NCBI GenBank assembly: GCA_950022295.1
Contig: OX465597.1
Coordinates: 188,107,016-188,171,015, forward strand
Source of the DNA: Bromus sterilis
Taxonomy: Eukaryota; Streptophyta; Magnoliopsida; Poales; Poaceae
DNA length: 64,000 nucleotides
Direction: 5' to 3'
Below are positions 29,001-40,053 of this stretch, one piece after another. The stretch's first letter is position 1. Each line of letters begins with the position of its first letter. The position numbers were made by a program, and so were the translations under genes. Under the pieces are notes generated by a model, which searched no databases, was not told where the DNA came from, and saw only the letters and a list, made by a program, of their open reading frames with translations.

Positions 29001-32000
29001 GCGTGTCCAGGCCACGCCAACTCGCACCACCGTGTCCAGGCGCACTCCTGTGGATGCCTTCGTCTTCCCAAGCGCGTAATCGGGATCGAATCGCACTGGG
29101 AGCTCGCCGTCGTGCTGATTCCCTCTACCACCATCGCCGGCGACCGCCGCCCCGATTCCCGCCACCTCGACCACCTTCTGCCCCGCCAAGAGGCCCTCAA
29201 GCTTCACTGTGAGCTCCTCCTCCGTCTCCCGCTCTACCTCTGACGAATCCATCGTCGTAGAATCGAGCTTGGTCGAGGCCGCCATGGCTGAAGCCCGCGC
29301 TCATCGTCTCATGGTCGTGAACACGCGCGCTTGTGGCCGCGCCTAGGGTACCCCTGCTCGTGCCCCGTGCGCTTCCTTGGCTGCCCCCGCACCTGTGCCC
29401 CTACTCGGCCGCCGTCGTGCTCGCCATGGTCGCGGCAACCACGGCGCGCCCACCCCCTGCACCGCGCCCCTGGCCACCCCACGACGCGCCCTCGCGCACG
29501 TCCACCTGGGGTTGCGCCCCCTGTTTCTCTCGCCGTTGCTGCCTCTCTGCTGCTACGCCCTCTCTGGCCGGCGATGTGGACGCCGACGCCTTATGCAGTG
29601 CGAGGCCGGCCACAACACGGCTGTGCAACTGCCAGGGGGGCCCAACGCCTATTAATTCTCTACTAATTAAAAGATAAAAATAAATGCTAATACTAACCTA
29701 TGACACTGACTGATGGGCCCCACCCATAATTAGACTAATTATATATAATGTTAAAAACAGTAGCTCTATGACATATGGGCCCTCTGATCATTTAGATAAA
29801 TTAGAAATGGTTTAACTAAATGTGAGTATGACATGTGGGTCCCACTTTGACCCTGTTGACTTGACCCCACTGGTCCCACTTGTCAATTGACCAGTTAACC
29901 ACTGTTCTGGATAATGTTGGTTAAATGATTAAAATAATTCAGAAAATATTTAAAAATGAAATAAACTTTGAAATTTAATATCTTGTAAACCGTAAGTCAG
30001 ATCAAAATAATTTATACATGAAAGCTGCTCAAAAAAATACAACGAAGAAGAATACGCTACCTATATACCAACCACCCTCCTCTAACATGCCGAACATGGA
30101 ACCTCCCCCTCTGGTTCGTTTGCTGATAATCACCCGGAGCTGGCAGTTCATCCGCAGATGAATTCCCGATCCGAGCAAAGCACATCGTAATGCGTTATAA
30201 CACCGTCAACATTGTCATTGCCATGCCTTTCATCTGTGTTGCTATTGTTGCTGTGTATTTATTGTTTATCCCCCTTATTCTCTGATAGACCCCAACGTTA
30301 CTGTCTGCGACGTTGTTGGGTACGACTACTACGTCGACGACCAACCTCTTGCTATTGAGCTTCCAGGCAAGCAGTGCACCTTCACCTCTCCAGACATCGT
30401 CTATCTATATTTATCTATTGCACTAGGCATTGCTGCTGCTACGTTACATTCCTATTCATTGCATAGCCTGTCATTGTCTCTCCTTGATGCACCTTCCTTA
30501 TCCTATGTTGCCTAGGTATATAAATATAATATTCAGTAGTTAGCCCTGTGCAATGTTAGTCAACTAGGTTTAGTAATCGGGCCACGATCACTCAGGGGAG
30601 TGAACGCAGGACACAAACGATTTAAATTGCTGCAACATGTACGGTACAAAGCAGACGCCCAAGGGAACCTAGAACGGCGAGACTCTGCCGAGTCACTTCA
30701 AGTTTGACTTACGAGTGGATGGACTTGTATTTCACTTTCGTCGCCGGCTCGGTAGCGAAGCACCACCGGGGTGATACAAGGATATTTCTCTTTAGTTCAT
30801 TCCCGCTGATGTCTTTGTCGAACCACTGCAAGTGTACCATCGAGGGTGATTCCTCCTGTTTCACTTGATGATAGGCACCTGAATCAACTGGTGTCCTTAA
30901 AGGTAAGTAGTCGGGTGACCCAACGGTGCCCGCGAGAGGTATTGCGACGGGACGACAGGGACGGAATACCGATGTACAGGTGGGCTTGGACCTTGATCGT
31001 TGTCCGCGAGACTTACCAAACCACGAAAGTCGAGCTCCTCCAAGAGCACCCGCGAGACAAGGTAAGGAGACGGTTCACCTTGTTGGTTAGCGCGTGCTTT
31101 GACGGGACGACAGGGCATGCACCGATGTACTGGTGGTCTTGGCCATTGTTCGTTGTCTCTTGTGTGAATTAGTCGGGCAATGATAACGGTTGTCCGCGAG
31201 ATAATAAAATGACTAATGGTTCGGTGGGTGACTTGAGTACCCTTTTGGCTTATATGCGCTGCCTACACGTGGGATGACGACTATGGGCTCCCCTGCATCA
31301 TAGTCTCATTCGAAAGATCTTCAGACATCAGCAGTAGCGCGACCTGCGCCGGGAAGTGGTGTGTCTTCTTTGCTCGAGTTGTGATATTTGCTTTGCTTCA
31401 CTGGCCAGCCACACACTGTGCAGGCGTACGTCATGGTTAAGGTCCAAAGCCCTGCGTTCTTAGGATTTAGACTGGCGGATGACCTCTCTGTTGAGTTTTA
31501 AGGGTGGGCTATGGGTTGTCGGATAGCCTCGGTGGGGCATTCCCTAACAAGGTGTATGCCCCCTTGAGATCCGTGTGTTGTAGTTTAACAGAAGTGCACC
31601 CCTACAGGGAAGATTAATCTATTCGAATAGCTATGTCCACGGTAACAGGACGCTTTATGCTGAAGCCAGATCCTACTACTACAAACTATGATGAGTAAAC
31701 TGTTGGTTCTAGGTTTTCTTCCTCGCACGGAAGTCGAGGAAGGGATCTCAGAAGCATTGATAATTATTACAACTTACTATTATTCAATGCTGCATCAACT
31801 TATGCCGCATTGTTATTACATTCAAGTTATTATAACTGTTGGCTATTCTCTTCTCATGATGCAAGAATCGCGTGAAGATGCTAGTCTTAGACAGGCCTAG
31901 CGTATTCCCCCTTACCCTTGTATTTATCTCTTAAAGTCCACTATACAACCTCTTCTTCCATTTTGATACCAATGCATAATTGCTTAGTAGCCTGGGTTTA

Positions 32001-32449
32001 AGTCTCGCTGAGTATGCTAGATACTCACCCTTGATTTATTTTCCCCCTTTGTTTTATATACCCGGTTGGTGCGATCAGATGTTGGAACCTAGGAGCAGGA
32101 GTACCCTAGAGGCGCCTTCTATGACGTGGAGACCCCTGACGACCAGGAGTACTTCGGAGGTTCCTAGGCAGGAGGCCTCGCGTTTTCAATCGAACAGTTG
32201 ATTATTTGTGCTAGCCTTCTTAAGTCAACCATATTATTCGTGTCTGTACTTAGATACTTTTGCTTCCGATAACTTTGTGCTCTCGAGCTTTTGTATTCAA
32301 GCCCTTGTGGCCCCTTGCTTGTATTATACAACTTGTATTATTTTTATGTGTAGAGTTGTGTTGTTATATCTTACCGCGAGTCTCTGATCTCGATCGTCTA
32401 CCTTGCGTGTATGATTACTGTAGATGGATCGTAAATCGGGGGCGTCACA
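29001..32449 (+). repeat. 5' LTR of the LARD-like element, second part
   Basis: Homologous to about 35330-38706 of the 3' LTR and ending GGCGTCACA. Reading frames near 29300-29680 and their counterparts at 35200-35900 are GC-rich and not conserved in frame between the two LTRs, so they are not taken as genes. Confidence 0.88.
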
Positions 32450-32452
32450 AGT

Positions 32453-32464
32453 TGGTATCAGAGC
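32453..32464 (+). promoter_or_regulatory. Primer binding site, tRNA-Met type, of the LARD-like element
   Basis: TGGTATCAGAGC lies three bases after the 5' LTR end (32449), complementary to the tRNA-Met 3' end. Confidence 0.9.
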
Positions 32465-34007
32465 CGATTGCCTGGAGGTAACCCCCTTCCAAATCCTTGG
32501 TCGAAGTCGAGTCTGGACAAACAAAAACTATTTTACTAACTTGTTGTGTGGCTTACGTGCCCACATCGATACCACCTAGTTGTGATATCTATGGTATTAA
32601 GATATTTTTCTCCGACCTTTACTCTGGGACTCTGATCTCTCTCCTCTTTTGGGTGAATGATTTTTGCTATACTAACTTTAGGTTGTCATACCCCCTTCTT
32701 TCCGAAGATCCCTACATTCCAGATGATCGCTTACTTCGCCAGAAGATGTCAAAGATACTCTCCGATAAATTCCTGAGACCCTTATGCCCACTGCTTTGCG
32801 ATTCCCCACCACCGACAAGTCAGTGTGGATAATTACATACACCTTCCGTTTAGCCATTCGATCCCAGTTGCTACAAGATACCCCGTAATATTCTCCGTTG
32901 TTTCGAAAATCGTTTGTTCCTACTGCCTTGCAACTTCTTTTCACCCTGCGGATAACTCCTCACATTTATCGAGGATCCGTTCATCCTCGGTGGTTCCTGT
33001 GATTCCCAAAATGATTTGAAATACTATTCGATCTCGCGCCAATCCTCGGCAGCCTACCGCTTTGGAGATTCTTCTTACCTGCTTGCACTATGATTAATCA
33101 TGTTTGTCTTGTAGTCTTCGATGACCTCCCTTTGGCATTGCCTTTCCGATCTGTTGAATCATCATGTGTGCTAGTGCACGCAATCATCACTTGATCCCTA
33201 GGAATTCATTCTTCTGGCTCAGACGTCATTCCGGACATGAGATGGATCTCGGTAAATCAAACCTTGATTGATTGTCCTTCAGTTCCATTCAGTTTACTCA
33301 TCTTTTCATCGGAGCGGCTGCTTCCGATCCTTCATTTTGGAAGTCATAATAATTTTATATTCGATCATCTAATTATTCAGATGCTTCTATCATCTGATGC
33401 CTTCACATTCCTTTTTCTTATGGTTGAGTACCGATACTCGCACCAGATTCTCTGTGGGCCCATAATCCACAGTTCCACAGGACTGAAACCTGACTCTTTT
33501 GTACATTCTCGTTCCCAAGGATTATTCCTCGTGCTTGACCTCGTATGCCATTCACGAGTCACCTACCTTGTGATATTCAGTCCGGTATCAGACTCAGTGC
33601 CTATGCTTGATACTCTGGACCGCTTTTCATCATCTGTCATCGACATCGAATGCATGCCTATCCGCTTGAAACATCTCATACATTCTTTTGTTTTTCTCGA
33701 TGTATTCCCCTGAGTATAAACTCGGAAGATACTTTCTACCCCATTCCCTTGGACAACCTCGGTTGATTAACCTTGTACCGATTCGAACCCCCTTAAGTTT
33801 TTCCTCCTATCCTGTTCGTAAGTACGATGAAGCCCCGAAGGAAGGATGACAACTTGTTGAGATGCGCTGATGCAGAGAAATGAAGACGACAACATTAAGG
33901 CCAACTTCTTCGGGAAGGGCAACAAGAACCAGAAGAATCGTTAGAATACGTAACCAAAACTTTAACCCTTACACTACCTTTTAATTCTTGGGATGAGAAT
34001 TCTTTGT

Positions 34008-34020
34008 AGTGAGGGAGATT
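34008..34020 (+). promoter_or_regulatory. Polypurine tract of the LARD-like element
   Basis: AGTGAGGGAGATT lies immediately before TGTAACACCC, the 3' LTR start. Confidence 0.75.
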
Positions 34021-37000
34021 TGTAACACCCCCAGTGTCATGTTACAATAATCCCTTTTTGTTAATAACAAATCACCGTGGTTAATCTTGTCCTAATCATC
34101 ATGGATTCAAATCACCATTTAAAATCCCCTTTTGATGGAATTAAAAACAAAAGTGCAAATAAAACTTAACCCAAAAATTGTGCAACCATTTTTATTAACT
34201 GCCTAAAAATCAGTAGGTCATAATTTAATAGCACTGGTATTTTTATTATTTGAATCTATAATACTATAATAGATCATCCCCACTATCTTATCTGTCTCAA
34301 CATGCAAGCATGCCACCTCATCAAAGGCCCATAATAATATGCATGAGAACAAGTTCTTCATTATTAGTTGATCTCATGCACACATCCATTTAATGACACA
34401 TGCAACCTCCCTCAACATGCATGGATTTTTTTCCTATTATATTACATCACTTTTAACATGCATAGATGTCACATCATCAAAGACTCACCACAATATACAT
34501 GAGAACAAGTTCTTCATTATTTGTTGATCTCATGCATACATCAATATAATGACACATGCCAACTCACTCAACATGCATGGATTTTTTTTTCATTATATTA
34601 CATTACTTATATTTAATAAATATTTTTAAATACACAATAATAAAATAGAATACATAAATTGTATTTTTATACTTTAGTTTATATACTATTAATTAAACTA
34701 TTCATGTTTCATGTAATCAATCATTCAAAATATATTGCAACTGATTCCCGCAACAACGCACGGGGTATTATCTAGTATATTAAACAAATCAAAACAATAG
34801 CTAAAGCAGCCCCATTTAATCAGTTACTATTTAAATAAAATTCAAATGGTTTTACTAAGTGGCAAAACTTTTAGTGGCACTATTACACTGTGAAACACTA
34901 ATGTTGGAACTAGTTACCACTTTTTATAAAATCATATGTTGGCTAGTTAAAGTTATAGAGAAAGAATAACTACAACATAGAAAAGAAATAAAGGAAAAGG
35001 AAAAGAAGCCCACCCCTTGCTCCCGCTAGCCTATTGGGAGGCCCAGCCCACCTCCTACCCCCTAGTCAGGCCCAACCCACCGGGGTTTCCCCTTCCTCGA
35101 TACAGTGGGGATGCTGGCCATGTCGTGGCAAGCATCCCACGGCTGTCATGGCCGCTGCCGCCGTGTCGCCCATCCATGTCATCACCGACGTGGATAAGGT
35201 CGAGGCCGACCCCAAAACCCTAGTTGTCGCCCCCATTTCCCTCCCTCTTTATCCCCTACCTCGCACTCTCCCTCGGATTGGAGCACACCAGGTGCCGCCG
35301 CCGTCGCACCGCTGCGCCATCCTGGCCAACGGCCACGCCAAGCTGTGCCACCGTGTCCAGGCACACTCCCGTGGACGCATTCGTCTTCCCAAGCGCGGAA
35401 TCGGGCTCGAATCACACCGGGAGATTGCCGCCATGCAAATTCCCTCAGCCACCGTCGCCGGCGACCGCCACCCCGACCACCTTCTGCCCCACCGAGACGC
35501 CCTCGAGCTTCACTGTGATCTCCTCCTCCGTCTCCCGCTCGACCCCTGACGAATCCATCGCCGTAGAATCAGGCTTGGTCGAGGCCTCCATGGCCGAAGC
35601 CCACGCTCATCGTCTCGTGGTCGTGAACACGCGCGCCTATGGCTGCGCCCAGGGTACCCCTGCTAGCGTCCCGTGTGCCTCCTTGGCCGCCCCCTGCACC
35701 CGCGCCCCTGGCCGACCACCCCCTGCACTGCGCCCCTGGCCACCACACGACGCGCCCTCGCGCGCGTCCACCTAGGGCCGCCCCTTTTTCTCTCGCCGTT
35801 GCTGCCGCTCTGCTGTTGCGCCCCCTCTGGCCGGCAATGTGGCCGCCGACGCCTTATGACGTGCGAGGCCGGCCATAGCACGACTGTGCAACTGCCAGGG
35901 GGCCCAAACGCCTATTAATCCTCTGATAATTGAAAGGTAAAAGTAAATGCTAACACTAAACTGTGACACTGACTGATGGGCCCCACCCATAACTAGACTA
36001 ATTATATATACTGTTAAAAACAATAGCTCTATGACATGTGGGCCCTCTGATCATTTAGATAAATTAGAAATGGTTTAACTAAATGTGAGTATAACATATG
36101 GGTCCCACTTTGACCCTATTGACTTGACCCCACTGGTCCCACCTATCAGTTGACCAGTCAATCACTGTTCTGGATAATGTTGGTTAAATGATTTAAATAA
36201 TTCTAGAAAATATTAAAAAATGAAATATACTTTGAAATTCAATATCTTTTAAACCGTAAGTCAGATCAAAATAATTTATACATGAAAGTTGCTCAGAAAA
36301 ATAGAATGAATAAGAATACGCTACCGTATACCAACCACCCCCTCTAACATGCCGAACATGGAACCTTCCCCCTCTGGTTAGTTTGCCGATAATCACCTAG
36401 AGCTGGCAGTTCATCCCCGGATGAATTCCCGCTCTGAGCAAAGCACATTGTACTGCGTTATAACACTATCAACATTGTCATTGACATGCCTTTCATTTGT
36501 GTTGCTACTATTGCCGTGTATTTATTGTTTCTCCTCCCTTATTCTCTGATAGACCCCGACGTTACCGCCGCCGACGTTGTTGGGTACGACTACTACGTCG
36601 ACGACTAGCCTCTTGCTACTGAGCTTCCAGGCAAGCAGTGCCCCTTCACCTCTCCCAGATATCGTCTATCTATCTATATTTATCTGTTGCACTAGGCATT
36701 GCCGATGCTACGTTATATTCCTATTCATTGCATAACCTGTCATTGTCGCTCCTTGATGTACCTTCCTTATCCTATGTTGCCTAGTATATAAATATAATAT
36801 TCAGCAGTTAGCCCTGCGCAATGTTAGTCAACTAGGTTTAGTAATCAGGCCGCGATCACTCAGGGGAGTGAACGCAGAACACAAACGATTTAAATTGTTG
36901 CAACAGGTACGGTACAGAGCAGACGCCCAAGGGAACCTACAACTACGAGACTCTGCCGAGCCGCTTCAAGTTTGACTTACGAGTGGATGGACTTGTATTT

Positions 37001-38706
37001 CACTTTCTTCGTCGGCTTGGTAGCGAAGCACCACCGGGGTGATACGAGGATATTCCTCTTTAGTTCATTCCTGTTAATGTCTCTGTCGAACCACTTCAAG
37101 TGTACCATCAAGGGTGATTACTCCTGGTTTCACTTGATGGTAGGCACCTGAATCAACTGGTGTCCTTAAAGGTAAGTAGTCGGGTGGCCCAATGGTGCCC
37201 GCGAGAGGTATTGCGATGGGATGACAGGGAGGGAATACCGATGTACATGTGGGCTTGGAACCTGATCGTTTTCTGCGAGAGTTACCAAACCACGAAAGTC
37301 TAGCTCCTCCTAGAGCACCCGCGAGACAAGGTAAGGAGATGGTTCACCTTGTTGGTAACCGCGTGCTTTGACGGGATGACAGGGCAGGCACCGATGTACT
37401 GGTGGTCCTGGCTGTTGTTCGTTGTCCGTTGTGTGAATTAGTCGGGCAACGATAACGGTTGTCCGCGAGATAATAAAATGACTAATGGTCGGTGGATGAC
37501 TTGAGTAGCCTTTTGGATTATACGCGTTGCCTACACGTGGGATGACGAGTATGGGCTCCCCTGCATCATAGTCTCGTTCGAAAGCTCTTCAGACGTCAGC
37601 AGTACCGCGGCCTGCACCGGGAAGTGGCGTGTCTTCTTTGCTCGAGCTGTGATATTTACTTTTGCTTCATCGGCCAGTCACGCACTGTGCAAGAGTACGT
37701 CAGGGTTAGGGTTCAAAGCCCTGCATACTTAGGATTTAGACAGGCGGATGGCCTCTCTGTTGAGTTTGAAGGCTGGGCTACGGTGTGTCGGATAGCCTCG
37801 GTGGGGCATTCCCTAACAAGGTGTACGCCACCCTGAAGATCCGTGCGTTGTAGTGTAATAGAAGTGGGCACCCCTGCAGGGAAGATTAATCTATTCAAAT
37901 AGTCGTATCCATAGTAACATGACACTTTATGCTGAAGCCAGATCTCACTACTACAAACTATTACGAGTAAACTGTTGGTTCCGGGTTTTTTTCCTCGCAG
38001 GGAAGTCGAGGAAGGGATCTTGAAAGCATTGATAATTATTGCAACTTACTATTATTCAATGCCGCATTGTTATTACATTCAAGTTATTATAACTGTTGGC
38101 TATACTCTTCTCATGCTGCAAGAATCATGTGAAGATGATAGTCTTCGATAGGCCTAGCGTATCCCCCCTTACCTTACCCTTGTATTTCCGTCTTACAGTC
38201 CACTATACAGCCTCTTCTTCCATTTTGATACCAATGCATATACTTAGTAGTCTGTGTTTAAGTCTCGCTGAGTATGCTAGATACTCACTCTTGCTTTATT
38301 TCCCCTTTGTTTTATATACCCGGTTGCTGCGATCAGACGTTGGAGCCTAGGAGCAGGAGTACCCTGAAGGCGCCTTCTACGACGTGGAGATCCCCGACGA
38401 CCAGGAGTAGTTCAGAGGTTCCCAGGAAGGAGGCCTCGACTTTTCGATCGAGTGGTTGATTATTTGTGCTAGCCTTCTTAAGTCAACCACGGTATTCGTG
38501 TTTATACTCAGATACTTTTGCTTCCGCTAACTTTGTGCTCTCGAGTTGTTGTATTCCAGCCCTCGTGGCTCCTGACTTGTATTATACAGTTTGTATTATT
38601 TTTATTTGTAGAGTTGTGTTGTGATATCTTACCGTGAGTCTCTGATCTCGATCGTGTACCTTGCTGTATGATTGCTGTACATGGATCGTAAATCCGGGGG
38701 GTCACA
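34021..38706 (+). repeat. 3' LTR of the LARD-like element
   Basis: 4686 bp including a 521-bp Helitron, so about 4.17 kb without it. It starts TGTAACACCC, ends GGTCACA, and is followed by TSD AGAGG (38707-38711). Compared with the 5' LTR it shows many substitutions and small indels, so this insertion is older than the CRM elements. Confidence 0.92.
34255..34775 (+). mobile_element. Small non-autonomous Helitron
   Basis: 521 bp starting TCTATAATAC and ending TATCTAG, inserted between A and T (…TTTGA|TATATT…). The empty site is seen in the 5' LTR near 5010-5025. A hairpin-capable CCCG...CGGG (34747-34764) lies seven bases before the terminal CTAG. TC start, CTRR end, 3' hairpin and no TSD are the Helitron hallmarks. 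About 165 bp of the interior are tandemly duplicated (roughly 34297-34460 and 34461-34620, each with ATGAGAACAAGTTCTTCATT). No Rep/helicase is encoded. Confidence 0.88.
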
Positions 38707-38859
38707 AGAGGCTTCTAGGGACCTTGTTTGTTTACATACCACACATGTATTAATGTTTCCGTTTAATACAATTATAGCAAGGTATTAAACTTTCTACGAA
38801 CTAATAAAATATGCTAATAAACATGCTTTATTATTTGCCTATAGGGCATATTTCCAACA
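38707..38859 (-). mobile_element. BARE/Angela-like copia LTR, first part
   Basis: The minus strand starts TGTTGGAAATATGCCCTATAG at 38859, the typical start of Angela/BARE LTRs. It runs to the TSD of the LARD-like element and continues at 4781 going left. The right border has no purine tract, so 38860 onward is probably outside the copia element. Confidence 0.85.
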
Positions 38860-39104
38860 GGTTTACATGTGTGCACTTTTGCAATCACTTTGAATTCCGC
38901 ATTGACTAATTCATATGGGAACTTTTCATGAAAGTTTAGATCATCTTCCTCGCGCTACTAGAGGTTTAGTTCCCGATCAAGTCATCAACTCCGACGGATT
39001 AGCCCCCTGTTGTCGCGCCATTCTGCGATGATTGGGACCCTAAGCTCGCCATCGAAAGCTTGATCGCCTCATCAGAAAGCTAGATCACTCCTGCACATCG
39101 ATCT
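38860..39104. other. Unassigned sequence left of the second CRM-like element
   Basis: About 245 bp with no recognisable gene or repeat. It is continuous with 46374 onward if the CRM-like insertion is removed; the TSD GATCT is at 39100-39104 and 46369-46373. Confidence 0.5.
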
Positions 39105-40053
39105 TGATATGGGGAGGCCCGATCTTCTCAGTAAGCGGACGGTGAATATGAGGGCGATGATAGATAACTTGTATGTAGCCAATGAACTCTCCTTGCTAGA
39201 TCCCTGTTGCCAATGCGACAGCTCTCTACCCTTTGGATATTCACAACTTCACACACTTGCGCAACGTAGCCGTCGACCACGAGACGGTAATTTGCAATCT
39301 ACTAATCCCCAGTGGAACAATAGATCACACAGAACTTGCAGTAGAAGAACTTCAGATCGATACGAATTGAAGTCTTAATGATTCAAGAGGAAAGCTTGAA
39401 GCTATTCTCAATATCTAGGGTTTATCTAAACGTGGTCTAACCCTAAAACTCGTGGGAGCTGGGTATTTATAAGCTAAGGGATTACAGGGGCCGCAGTCCG
39501 TCTGATCTGCGCGCGGCTTTCGGACGTCCGAAGGGTTCCGGACGTCCGTCACGTCGGACATCCGAAACATGTCGGAAATCCGACTCTGGCGGTGAGGTGT
39601 CCTGGATAGGAGGCTCTTCTCGCGGACCTTCATGTCGGACGTCCGTCATGTGTCGGACGTCCGATGCGTCGGACGTCCGAAATCCTGTCGGAAATCCGTC
39701 TTCGGTTTTGGAGGTCTTCTGAATACGGAGGTCGCCAACTTTCTCTGATGTCGGACGTCCGAAATGGGTCGGACGTCCGAAAGTTGGAGCATGTCTCATC
39801 TTCTCCTCCTTCTGGATCCTCGTCTCCGTCATGATACCTGATTATGCAAAAATACAAAGATTTAGGCAGTATAAAATTCTCATTGTATAATATATCAGAA
39901 TCTATTAAGAGCGAGTTCACCTGTTGTTCTATCAACTTTGCACGAGCTCTTGTAATAGGTCCAATTCTGATTTCATCATCCTTCTTCTTTGTTGAATCAA
40001 CTTGTTCTTCATGACGAACTGGAGATGTGTTGGTAGTAGGGATGTGCTCATCA
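39105..40053 (-). repeat. 3' (left) LTR of the second CRM-like element
   Basis: 949 bp. It contains a TATA box on the minus strand (TTATAAATA, about 39464-39472), a cluster of CGGACGTCCG palindromes (39521-39780) and the last about 140 codons of the polyprotein gene. Confidence 0.93.
39521..39780. repeat. Cluster of CGGACGTCCG palindromes in the left LTR
   Basis: Seven exact copies of the 10-bp palindrome, beginning at 39521, 39539, 39635, 39653, 39669, 39751 and 39770 (within one base), plus the variants CGGACATCCG and CGGAAATCCG. Each contains GACGTC, the C-box-type ACGT core bound by plant bZIP factors. Confidence 0.9.

Larger units (their letters stand above)
32450..34020 (+). mobile_element. 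Internal region of the LARD-like element, non-coding
   Basis: 1571 bp between the LTRs. It starts with a PBS (TGGTATCAGAGC, 32453-32464, tRNA-Met type) and ends with the purine tract AGTGAGGGAGATT before the 3' LTR. The longest reading frame (33237-33713, 158 residues) has no recognisable domain. Such a short spacer implies dependence on a partner element for gag and pol. Confidence 0.8.
4782..38706 (+). mobile_element. Long-LTR non-autonomous retrotransposon (LARD-like), interrupted by nested insertions
   Basis: The element starts TGTAACACCC at 4782 and ends GGTCACA at 38706, with TSD AGAGG on both sides. The 5' LTR is split (4782-5334 and 29001-32449), the internal region is only 1.57 kb (32450-34020), and the 3' LTR is 34021-38706. 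A tRNA-Met-type PBS and a purine tract mark the plus orientation. LTRs of about 4.2 kb with no gag or pol fit the large retrotransposon derivatives of Triticeae such as Sukkula or Erika; the exact family is not established here. Confidence 0.85.

Noticed and set aside
32453..32464. tRNA-Met gene fragment
   Set aside because: Only the 12-base primer-binding complement is present, next to an LTR end. There is no tRNA gene.
33237..33713. 158-codon frame inside the LARD-like element
   Set aside because: No domain, hydrophobic/Ser-rich low-signal translation, starts in the middle of non-coding spacer. Insufficient to call a gene.
35034..35775. Frames of 171-183 codons in the 3' LTR
   Set aside because: The corresponding frames in the 5' LTR (29333-29677) are shifted and broken. 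The sequence is a GC-rich LTR leader.
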